Part shown: one piece after another, positions 7,522-13,656 of the stretch
How the letters are laid out: each line of letters starts with the position of its first letter
Position numbering within the stretch: position 1 is the first letter of the stretch
Assembly: GCA_030598645.1 (NCBI GenBank)
Contig: JAUVPN010000021.1
Location: 1 to 13,656 of the forward strand
DNA length: 13,656 nucleotides
DNA from: Hyphomicrobium sp.
GTDB lineage: Bacteria; Pseudomonadota; Alphaproteobacteria; Rhizobiales; Hyphomicrobiaceae
Direction of reading: 5' to 3'
Notes under the pieces: generated by a model
Told to the model about the DNA's origin: nothing
Seen by the model: only the letters and a program-made list of their open reading frames with translations
Databases searched by the model: none
Position numbers and translations under genes: made by a program

Positions 7522-8178
7522 GTGTATGCACCACGCGTCATCCTGTCTGCATTTTCGCTGGCTGCGGGTCTCGTCTTCAGCACGGCCAGTTCAGTCGCAC
7601 ACCCGCACGTTTGGGTGAGCGTCAAGGCGACGGTACTTTTTGAAGGCGGCACCATGACCGGCCTGCAGCAGTCATGGACGTTCGACGAAGCGTACACCGC
7701 CATGGCGATCGAGGGGCTCGATACTAATGGCGATGGTAACTACGATCGTAAGGAGCTGGAAGAGCTCGCCAAGGTCAATGTCGATGGGCTGAAAGAGTTT
7801 GACTACTTCACCTTTGCAAAACTCGGTGATGGCGGCCTCACGTTCAAGGAGCCCGTCGACTATTGGCTGGAGCATACGGGTGGCGTCCTTACATTGCACT
7901 TTAAGTTGCCGCTAGAGGATCCGGTACTTGCCGAGGCGCCGGGGTTCACGTTTTCGGTTTATGATCCAAGCTTTTTCATCGCCTTTGATTTGGCCAAGGA
8001 CGACCCAGTCAAACTGGCGGCTAGCGCGCCGGCCGGCTGCAAAGCAGATCTTGCCATTCCGCCAAAAGAGAGCGCGGACACACAGCGTTTGGGCGAGGCC
8101 TTCTCCCAAGAGCTCGGCGGCAGCGATTACGGTGTCGTCATGGCTAAAACTATTGCAATCAACTGCGTTAAATCGTGA
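7522..8178 (+). CDS. DUF1007 family periplasmic protein with EF-hand loop
   Basis: A 218-residue exported protein of the DUF1007 family, whose members often lie near nickel/cobalt or zinc transport genes; no biochemical function is firmly known to me. Residues 1-26 form a signal peptide. Processing after Ala26 would expose HPHVW at the mature N-terminus, a family hallmark and a plausible metal site. Residues 67-78 (DTNGDGNYDRKE) match the 12-residue EF-hand loop with acidic or amide ligands at positions 1, 3, 5, 7, 9 and Glu at 12, so Ca2+ binding is likely. Cys192 and Cys215 could pair. The start is GTG at 7522, with GAGAGGG 9 nt before it; no in-frame ATG lies nearby. It is divergent from the ZnuA-type gene across 175 bp, supporting, but not proving, a shared role in metal handling. 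Confidence 0.85.
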   Translation: MYAPRVILSAFSLAAGLVFSTASSVAHPHVWVSVKATVLFEGGTMTGLQQSWTFDEAYTAMAIEGLDTNGDGNYDRKELEELAKVNVDGLKEFDYFTFAKLGDGGLTFKEPVDYWLEHTGGVLTLHFKLPLEDPVLAEAPGFTFSVYDPSFFIAFDLAKDDPVKLAASAPAGCKADLAIPPKESADTQRLGEAFSQELGGSDYGVVMAKTIAINCVKS

Positions 8179-8253
8179 TCACAAAGCTTGTTAACTGCAC
8201 GATTTGGGACAACGGTTAACCACCTATTCATTTGCAAGCTTCCGGCAGCAGTG

Positions 8254-8271
8254 CCGCACCCTAAAGTGCGG
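8254..8271 (+). other. Hairpin directly upstream of the thioredoxin-fold gene start
   Basis: CCGCAC (8254-8259) and GTGCGG (8266-8271) pair perfectly around a 6-nt loop and end 2 nt before the ATG at 8274. The structure would cover the place where a Shine-Dalgarno should be, and no good one is visible. It might control translation or simply be chance. Confidence 0.4.
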
Positions 8272-8273
8272 GC

Positions 8274-8702
8274 ATGTCGCGCTCGCGTTGCAAATCTGGC
8301 GCCCCGATCTTGTCGCGCCTCACCTCACTCATCGTTGCTGCCGCTGTGGCAGCAATTCCGCTGACGAGTGGATTAGCGCTGCAGCATATCGAATCCGCAG
8401 CACGTCACGCACCCCAGCTGGAAGTCGTTGTCATTGAGTCGCTTGATTGCATCTATTGCGAATTGTTCCGACGCAACGTTCTTTCCTCCTACGAAAACTC
8501 GCCCCGCGCACGTCACGTACCCCTCCGGTTTCTGGATCTGGAGGGCCTAACGGCGAGGAAATTAATGCTCGTTGAACCGATCTCCGTAGTGCCAACGGTG
8601 CTGGTGTTGCGTGACAATGAGGAAGTGGGCCGCATTCCCGGCTATGTGGCATGGGAAGAATTTTTTCATTCGATCAATTACTTGCTCGCGCGCGGACGCT
8701 GA
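8274..8702 (+). CDS. Small exported thioredoxin-fold protein (CxxC), SoxS-like
   Basis: A 142-residue protein with an N-terminal hydrophobic segment (about residues 13-35) acting as signal peptide or anchor, then a thioredoxin fold. Redox motif Cys59-Ile-Tyr-Cys62 follows a beta strand (LEVVVIESLD), and Pro107 in SVVPTVLVL is the expected cis-proline next to the active site. The pattern ESLDCIYCELFRRNV, followed by RFLDLEG, resembles the short periplasmic thioredoxins annotated SoxS/SoxW-like, though no sox genes are in view. A thiol-disulfide role in the periplasm is likely; the partner is unknown. An in-frame stop at 8262 limits the start, leaving ATG 8274 as best choice. It lies 95 bp after the DUF1007 gene and 96 bp before the TRAP gene, all on the plus strand; co-transcription is possible, not shown. 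Confidence 0.78.
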   Translation: MSRSRCKSGAPILSRLTSLIVAAAVAAIPLTSGLALQHIESAARHAPQLEVVVIESLDCIYCELFRRNVLSSYENSPRARHVPLRFLDLEGLTARKLMLVEPISVVPTVLVLRDNEEVGRIPGYVAWEEFFHSINYLLARGR

Positions 8703-8737
8703 GCACACGCACAGCCGGCCGGACATATTAGCGCCCG

Positions 8738-8766
8738 TTGCCAATAGTACGCCGATCGGGTTTGAT
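8738..8766 (+). promoter_or_regulatory. Weak candidate promoter for the TRAP solute-binding gene
   Basis: TTGCCA (8738-8743) and TTTGAT (8761-8766) are 17 nt apart. The spacing is ideal and each hexamer matches about 4 of 6 consensus bases. It lies 33 nt before the ATG at 8799. Confidence 0.25.
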
Positions 8767-8798
8767 GCGTCGATGCATTCTCGTCGGGGACCTGATTC

Positions 8799-9884
8799 AT
8801 GGACCGTCGCGCGTTTTTGAAAACAACCAGTGCGGCTGCCGCGGTTGGAACGACAGCGGGCACCGCTACGTCTGAGCCCTTAAAGAAAACGACACCCAAT
8901 TCCGCTCCCGCCGTTGCAAGAGGGCTCAAGGAACTGCGCTTGGCCATGCCTTGGCCCGATAGCGTTGCGGGATTTGCTGACCATTCACGCCGGCTTGCCC
9001 AACGCATCGAGGCGATGAGCGAAGGTCGCTACCGTTTCGCCTACATGCACAGCGTTGACGACGGACTAAGTGCAGTGCAACGGGGCGAGGCGGACCTCTA
9101 TCACGGCACTGAGCACGATCATCTTAATAAGCATCGTGCACTGGCCTTTTTCGCGGGCCTTCCGGGTGATCGCGGCATGCCGCCCCAGCATCTTTTGTCT
9201 TGGGTGCTCGTCGGCGGAGGCCAAGCTCTATGGGACGACCTTGCCGGCGATTTTGGCATCAAGGCGATGCTGGCCGGCCATACCGGCGGCAATGCACACT
9301 TCCTTGCCACCCGACGCATTGAAGGCATGAGTGGTTTGACAGGCGAAAAAGTGTCTGTGATGGGCCTGGCGCGCGATGTTGTGCGCGGCTTCGGGGTTGA
9401 GTCGGTCACGGTTGGGGCGTCAGACGTAGCAAGTGCCCTGTCACGCGGAGAAATCCTGGCTGCCGAATGGGGTGGAGCGATTGCCAGCCACTCGCTCGGA
9501 CTAACAGCGGCCGCCCCGTACCCCGTCGGAACAAGCATCAACCGGCACGGAGCTGCTTTGTCGCTCGGCATAAACCGCTCACTGTGGGATGGCTTCAGCG
9601 CTGCCGACCAGTCTATCTTTGCGGCTGCCGCAGCTGCCGAATTGCAGCTCGGGCTGGCTGAAGAAGAAACACACAGACGATTGCTCGATCCCAATAGATC
9701 CGCCCGCACGACATGGCCATTGGCTGCGGACTTAGAACGTGCCATTGGGCGGGTCTCAGACGCCGTCGTGGCCCACGTTGCTGGCTCAGACGCCCGGGCA
9801 CAGCGCATCAATGCAAGCTACGTGACGTTCCGGCGGATGGCATTTGGCGACGATGCACTGGACACTGGACCGCCAAGGGCCTGA
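8799..9884 (+). CDS. TRAP transporter solute-binding protein, DctP type, Tat-exported
   Basis: A 361-residue extracytoplasmic binding protein of the tripartite ATP-independent periplasmic (TRAP) family; these usually bind carboxylates such as keto acids or aromatic acids. The N-terminus MDRRAFLKTTSAAAAVG is a twin-arginine signal, so it is probably exported folded. DctP-family landmarks follow in order: a helix ending HRALAFFAGLPGDRG (the 'alaff...P.G' block), MSGLTGEKVSVMGLARDVVRGFG (the 'GLKMR..G' strand region), LSRGEILAAEWGG (the 'L..G.IDaaE' block), and a closing INRSLWDGFSAADQSIF helix. The ligand cannot be told from sequence. No small (DctQ) or large (DctM) membrane subunit gene is beside it, making it an orphan within this window. 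The following gene is a 2-keto acid oxidoreductase, which makes a keto-acid ligand thinkable, but this is inference. Confidence 0.85.
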   Translation: MDRRAFLKTTSAAAAVGTTAGTATSEPLKKTTPNSAPAVARGLKELRLAMPWPDSVAGFADHSRRLAQRIEAMSEGRYRFAYMHSVDDGLSAVQRGEADLYHGTEHDHLNKHRALAFFAGLPGDRGMPPQHLLSWVLVGGGQALWDDLAGDFGIKAMLAGHTGGNAHFLATRRIEGMSGLTGEKVSVMGLARDVVRGFGVESVTVGASDVASALSRGEILAAEWGGAIASHSLGLTAAAPYPVGTSINRHGAALSLGINRSLWDGFSAADQSIFAAAAAAELQLGLAEEETHRRLLDPNRSARTTWPLAADLERAIGRVSDAVVAHVAGSDARAQRINASYVTFRRMAFGDDALDTGPPRA

Positions 9885-9921
9885 GCATCTCCAATTTGGC
9901 GTTAAACAGTAGGTTTGCAGT

Positions 9922-9948
9922 CCGCGGTCTAGCGTGAGACCTTCGCGG
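9922..9948 (+). other. Bulged hairpin between the TRAP and oxidoreductase genes
   Basis: CCGC-GGTCT (9922-9930) pairs with AGACC (9937-9941) and, after a 3-nt bulge, GCGG (9945-9948), around a 6-nt loop: nine pairs in total. There is no U-run, so it is not a standard terminator. It lies 38-74 nt downstream of the TRAP stop and 45 nt upstream of ATG 9993. Confidence 0.35.
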
Positions 9949-9992
9949 CTGCAGGCAACGGCTCATTGCGAGCTGCGAACCAAGATGCGCCA

Positions 9993-12900
9993 ATGGTCAA
10001 GCGCCAAGCGAGCCTTAGCGATAAGTTCGATCTCTCCGTGCCGCACCAGCTGCTTTCTGGCACGCAAGCGATCGTGCGCCTGACATTCATGCAAAAGGTA
10101 CGCGATGAGCGAGCCGGGCTCGACACCGCCGGCTACATTGCCGGTTATCGTGGCTCACCGATCGCAACGATCGAGAATGCATTTGCGCGCGCCAATGCGC
10201 TGGCCACTGAAAGCAACATAATCTTTCAACCCGCAGTTAACGAGGATCTGGCTGCAACGGCCATCTGGGGCACGCAACAAGCTGAACTTCGGGGCGAGGG
10301 CAAATACGACGGCGTATTTTCCATTTGGTACGGCAAGGGGCCGGGCGTCGATCGCTCCGGTGATGCATTTCGCCACGCCAATCACGCCGGCACGTCAAAG
10401 CACGGCGGCGTGCTCGCACTGCTCGGCGACGACCATACTTGCGAAAGCTCTACCTCTGCGCACCAGTCCGAATTCGCACTAGTCGACGCCATGATACCAA
10501 TCCTTAACCCCGCCGGCGTGCAAGAGGTGCTGGATTATGGGCTCTATGGGTTTGCACTGTCACGCTATGCGGGCGTGTGGGTAGGCATGAAGTGCGTCAA
10601 AGACAACTTTGAAAGCACAGCGACGGTGGATGCAAGCGTTGACCGCGTCCAGATTTGCATTCCCGACAACGACGAATTCCCCATGCCGCCGGGTGGGGTC
10701 AACATTCGGCTTGGCGATCTGCCGCTCGAAAAGGAAGCGAGGCTGCACGACGCCAAGCTCAGCGCAGGTCGCGCTTTTGTGCGCGCCAATGGCCTCGACC
10801 GCACCATTATGAGCGGCGGTACGCACCCAAAAATTGGAATCGTAACCGCGGGCAAAAGCTACCTCGACACCCGCCAAGCACTAGACGAACTGGGCATCAA
10901 CGAGGTGCGCGCCAACGAATTAGGTCTGCGACTCTATAAGGTGGCAATGACGTGGCCTTTAGAACCGGAAGGCATAGGAAAATTCGCGCAGGGGCTCGAT
11001 CTCATTCTCGTCATCGAAGAAAAGCGTGCTCTGGTAGAGACGCAAGTCAAGGAACAACTCTTCGATTGGTCTCTGCGCCCGCAGGTATTGGGTAAGCGGG
11101 ATGAGGCGGGCAACTGGCTGTTCCCTGCGACGGGAGCACTCAAACCTCTCGACATTGCAATTGCCGTTGGTGAACGCCTTCTCGGCGCGACGTTTGATGA
11201 GCGGCTTGCGACGCGGTTGCACCACCTCAAAACACTTAAAGATGATCTACCCGTCCACATGAGTGCCATCACAAGAACTGCTTATTTCTGCGCGGGCTGT
11301 CCACACAGCTCCTCGACTGTCATCCCAGACGGCGCCCGCGCCTATGCCGGCATTGGCTGCCACTATCTTGCGCAGTGGATGGATCGTTCCACCGACGGCT
11401 TCACGCAGATGGGTGCGGAGGGAGCCAACTGGATCGGCGAGGCACCATTCTCCAAGAGGCGACACGTATTCCAGAACATCGGTGACGGCACCTATGTGCA
11501 TTCGGGCAGCCTGGCTATACGGGCGGCTATCGCGGCCGGCACAAACGTCACCTATAAGGTTCTTTACAACGATGCGGTCGCCATGACCGGAGGACAGAAG
11601 CCGGAAGGCAACTTTACGGTTGCGCAGATGGCGGCCCAAATGCAGGCTGAAGGCGCGGCCAAGGTGGTAGTCGTCAGTGATGAGCCGCACAAGTACGGCC
11701 GACGCGGTCTGCCACGTGACGTCACCGCGTATCACCGTCGCGACTTGATGCGTGTGCAGGAAAAACTTTCGGCCATCGCAGGCGTAACGGTCCTAATCTA
11801 CGATCAAACCTGCGCGGCCGAAAAGCGCCGACGACGCAAGCGCGGCACGCTACCGGATCCTGCCCAGCGCGTATTTATCAATCCGCTTGTATGCGAGGGC
11901 TGCGGGGACTGCGGGATTAAATCGAATTGCGTAGCGATCCTCCCGCTTGAGACAGAGTACGGACGCAAGCGAACCATCGACCAGTCTGCATGCAATAAGG
12001 ATTATTCCTGTCTCGATGGCTTCTGCCCGAGCTTCGTGACCCTCAATGGTGCGCAACCTAAACGCTCCCACGCACTGCCACGCGCCGTAGATACTCGGCA
12101 ATCGCTGCCTAAACCGGCGCTTCCCCCACTCGACACGCCTTATGCGATCCTGGTTGCTGGCGTCGGTGGAACCGGCGTCGTCACCATCAGCGCCATACTA
12201 GGCCAAGCTGCACATCTTGCCGGACTGGCATTTGGTGGCATCGACATGACGGGAATTGCGCAAAAGGGAGGAGCGGTTGCCTGCCATACGCGGATCGCCG
12301 CAAGTGGCGATGCTATATACGCCATACGTATCGACGACGCTGGCGCTGATCTCGTGCTCGGCTGTGATCTACTGGTTACAGCCTCACCAGGCGTCATTGA
12401 GAACATCCGGCCAGGACACACGGCACTTATTTATTCTAGCCACGAGACGCCAACGGGAGCATTCACACACGACGCGGATTTTTCGATCTCTGGTGCACAG
12501 CTCAGTAACGCCCTTGCAGCGCGTTCTGGCGGAGCGCCTCTAGCAGAACTTGATGCACAGCGTTTGTCTCTCGCAGTCTTCGGGGACACACTCTTTGCCA
12601 ACATGATCCTGTTAGGATTTGCCTATCAGAAAGGCCTTGTGCCAATCCCTGCAGACGCCATCGAGCAGGCCATAACCTTGAATGGCGCGGCCGTGGACCA
12701 AGGCATCAACGCCTTCATCGTTGGCCGACATGCTGCACATAATAGCGACTTTTCCCAGAACCTTTTGAATGCATCTACTGCCGACGCGCCCATTTCGCGA
12801 ACACTCGAAGATAGAGTGGCCTATTTTGCACGAGAGCTTACCGCGTACCAGGATGGCGCACTCGCGGATCGCTATCGGAAACTTGTGGCCAACGTTGCCG

Positions 12901-13463
12901 CGCGGGAGAAGGAGAAGGCGCCAGAATGTTCCGGCCTTGCCGAAGTGGTGGCAAAAAGCTACTTCAAGCTGCTTGCCGTCAAGGATGAGTTCGAGGTGGC
13001 GCGCCTCTACTCGGATGGACGGTTCGCGCGGATGCTCGACGACGCGTTCGAAGGCGGGTACACACTCAAATTCCATATGGCTCCGCCGATCTTGGCGCGG
13101 AAGAATCCGCACACCGGCGAGCCATATAAGATCACACTGGGCCCTTGGATGGGGGCTGCAATGCGCTTGTTGGCGCGGGGCAAACATCTGCGCGGCACCT
13201 GGGCCAACATCTTCGGCTATACAGCCGACCGTCGACTTGAGCAGCGCATGATCGACGAATACGAAACGCTCTTGAGCGAAATCATCCAGAACTTATCCTC
13301 GGAAACGCACGCGACCGCCTGCGCGCTTGCCGCCTTACCCCTACAAATTCGCGGCTATGGCCGCGTGAAGCGAGCGAGCTACGAAGCCGCCAAGCAGCGT
13401 GAGATCAATCTTCTATCTGAGTTACACTGTCCCTCGCCCGCGAAGCCCGCCGCAGCGGAATAA
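9993..13463 (+). CDS. Indolepyruvate ferredoxin oxidoreductase, single-chain fused form
   Basis: A cytoplasmic 2-oxoacid:ferredoxin oxidoreductase of 1156 residues that oxidatively decarboxylates aryl-pyruvates (indolepyruvate, phenylpyruvate) from aromatic amino acid breakdown to the acyl-CoA, reducing ferredoxin. Alpha and gamma/beta parts are on one chain, as in other proteobacterial forms. The N-terminal pyrimidine-binding domain has AGYRGSP and VNEDLAATA. The TPP-binding part has FCAGCPHSS (Cys433 and Cys436), then GDGTYVHSG from Gly497 and NDAVAMTGGQ from Asn526, the TPP/Mg signature. An iron-sulfur segment carries Cys634, 637, 640 and 646, then CNKDYSCLDGFC (Cys667, 673, 678). The gamma domain starts at GVGGTG (Gly723), with MTGIAQKGGAV. 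The ATG at 9993 is preferred because conserved sequence begins soon after it; an in-frame TTG at 9966 would add nine residues. No clear Shine-Dalgarno favours either. The true substrate is inferred from the family. Confidence 0.93.
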   Translation: MVKRQASLSDKFDLSVPHQLLSGTQAIVRLTFMQKVRDERAGLDTAGYIAGYRGSPIATIENAFARANALATESNIIFQPAVNEDLAATAIWGTQQAELRGEGKYDGVFSIWYGKGPGVDRSGDAFRHANHAGTSKHGGVLALLGDDHTCESSTSAHQSEFALVDAMIPILNPAGVQEVLDYGLYGFALSRYAGVWVGMKCVKDNFESTATVDASVDRVQICIPDNDEFPMPPGGVNIRLGDLPLEKEARLHDAKLSAGRAFVRANGLDRTIMSGGTHPKIGIVTAGKSYLDTRQALDELGINEVRANELGLRLYKVAMTWPLEPEGIGKFAQGLDLILVIEEKRALVETQVKEQLFDWSLRPQVLGKRDEAGNWLFPATGALKPLDIAIAVGERLLGATFDERLATRLHHLKTLKDDLPVHMSAITRTAYFCAGCPHSSSTVIPDGARAYAGIGCHYLAQWMDRSTDGFTQMGAEGANWIGEAPFSKRRHVFQNIGDGTYVHSGSLAIRAAIAAGTNVTYKVLYNDAVAMTGGQKPEGNFTVAQMAAQMQAEGAAKVVVVSDEPHKYGRRGLPRDVTAYHRRDLMRVQEKLSAIAGVTVLIYDQTCAAEKRRRRKRGTLPDPAQRVFINPLVCEGCGDCGIKSNCVAILPLETEYGRKRTIDQSACNKDYSCLDGFCPSFVTLNGAQPKRSHALPRAVDTRQSLPKPALPPLDTPYAILVAGVGGTGVVTISAILGQAAHLAGLAFGGIDMTGIAQKGGAVACHTRIAASGDAIYAIRIDDAGADLVLGCDLLVTASPGVIENIRPGHTALIYSSHETPTGAFTHDADFSISGAQLSNALAARSGGAPLAELDAQRLSLAVFGDTLFANMILLGFAYQKGLVPIPADAIEQAITLNGAAVDQGINAFIVGRHAAHNSDFSQNLLNASTADAPISRTLEDRVAYFARELTAYQDGALADRYRKLVANVAAREKEKAPECSGLAEVVAKSYFKLLAVKDEFEVARLYSDGRFARMLDDAFEGGYTLKFHMAPPILARKNPHTGEPYKITLGPWMGAAMRLLARGKHLRGTWANIFGYTADRRLEQRMIDEYETLLSEIIQNLSSETHATACALAALPLQIRGYGRVKRASYEAAKQREINLLSELHCPSPAKPAAAE

Positions 13464-13578
13464 TGCAGCGGCAGCAGTGTGTCTCGCATCGTCTGGTCGA
13501 AGCAAAGCCCAAGTAGAAGTGCACGCCATTATATGGTTCTTCTGGAACTTTATGTACGGCGTATATCCGGGCGCAAGG
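13464..13578. other. Short convergent intergenic region
   Basis: The 115 bp between the oxidoreductase stop and the supposed stop of a minus-strand gene hold no strong hairpin with a U-run. Only a 4-bp GTTC/GAAC pair near 13535-13548 was seen. Confidence 0.35.
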
Positions 13579-13656
13579 TCAGGCTGCCTTTGCAGCTCTG
13601 GGGCGGGCCGTCTCAGCAAAATAGGCCATAGCGGCGTCAACACCGCCGCTCTTATG
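13579..13656 (-). CDS. C-terminal end of an unidentified minus-strand gene (partial)
   Basis: The minus strand is open from the right edge for 25 codons and ends with TGA at 13581-13579. The peptide ends AETARPRAAKAA, an Ala/Lys/Arg-rich tail typical of real protein ends in high-GC Alphaproteobacteria, and the arrangement would be convergent with the oxidoreductase gene. I do not recognise the family. It may be a chance open frame, as 25 codons is short. Confidence 0.4.
   Translation of the reverse strand, partial: HKSGGVDAAMAYFAETARPRAAKAA

Noticed and set aside
9119..9811. Minus-strand open frame of 230 codons
   Set aside because: It is the complement of the TRAP solute-binding gene, with low-complexity Ser/Ala/Pro composition.
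12612..13187. Minus-strand open frame of 191 codons
   Set aside because: It is the complement of the gamma-domain part of the oxidoreductase, with no domain pattern of its own.

Overview
The window looks like a chromosomal segment of an alphaproteobacterium, probably of the Hyphomicrobiales. This rests on the imuA-imuB-dnaE2 mutasome cassette behind a GTTC-N7-GTTC LexA box, the protein family types, and moderately high GC. The genus is an inference only. I saw no tRNA, rRNA, CRISPR array, transposase or integrase, and nothing pointing to recent transfer.

Positions 1-4914, minus strand: a complete SOS translesion ('mutasome') operon, read right to left. An SOS box overlaps the -10 of a good sigma70-type promoter. 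It is followed by imuA, then imuB (83-nt overlap with imuA), then dnaE2/imuC, which starts on GTG 10 nt after imuB and runs off the left edge with 785 codons present. The three products act together: ImuA and ImuB as accessory factors and DnaE2 as the error-prone C-family polymerase.

Positions 4915-6287: a 374-bp non-coding stretch, then a plus-strand secreted L,D-transpeptidase with a long Lys/Ala/Pro-rich basic tail. Cell-wall crosslinking is its likely job.

Positions 6288-8178: a metal-related divergent pair. A ZnuA-type zinc-binding protein lies on the minus strand and a DUF1007-family periplasmic protein with a canonical EF-hand loop on the plus strand, sharing a 175-bp intergenic region. 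No zinc permease or ATPase gene is visible.

Positions 8274-13463, plus strand: a small periplasmic thioredoxin-fold protein (CIYC), a Tat-exported TRAP (DctP-type) solute-binding protein with no membrane subunits beside it, and a large single-chain indolepyruvate ferredoxin oxidoreductase that fuses the TPP/pyruvate-oxidoreductase, ferredoxin-like Cys and gamma domains. Whether these form one functional group is unknown. The last 78 bases carry what looks like the C-terminus of a convergent minus-strand gene.

No strikingly new system was found. The best leads are the SOS promoter geometry, a perfect 12-bp hairpin inside the 5' part of imuA, the imuA/imuB dual-coding overlap, the tailed L,D-transpeptidase and the EF-hand DUF1007 protein next to ZnuA.
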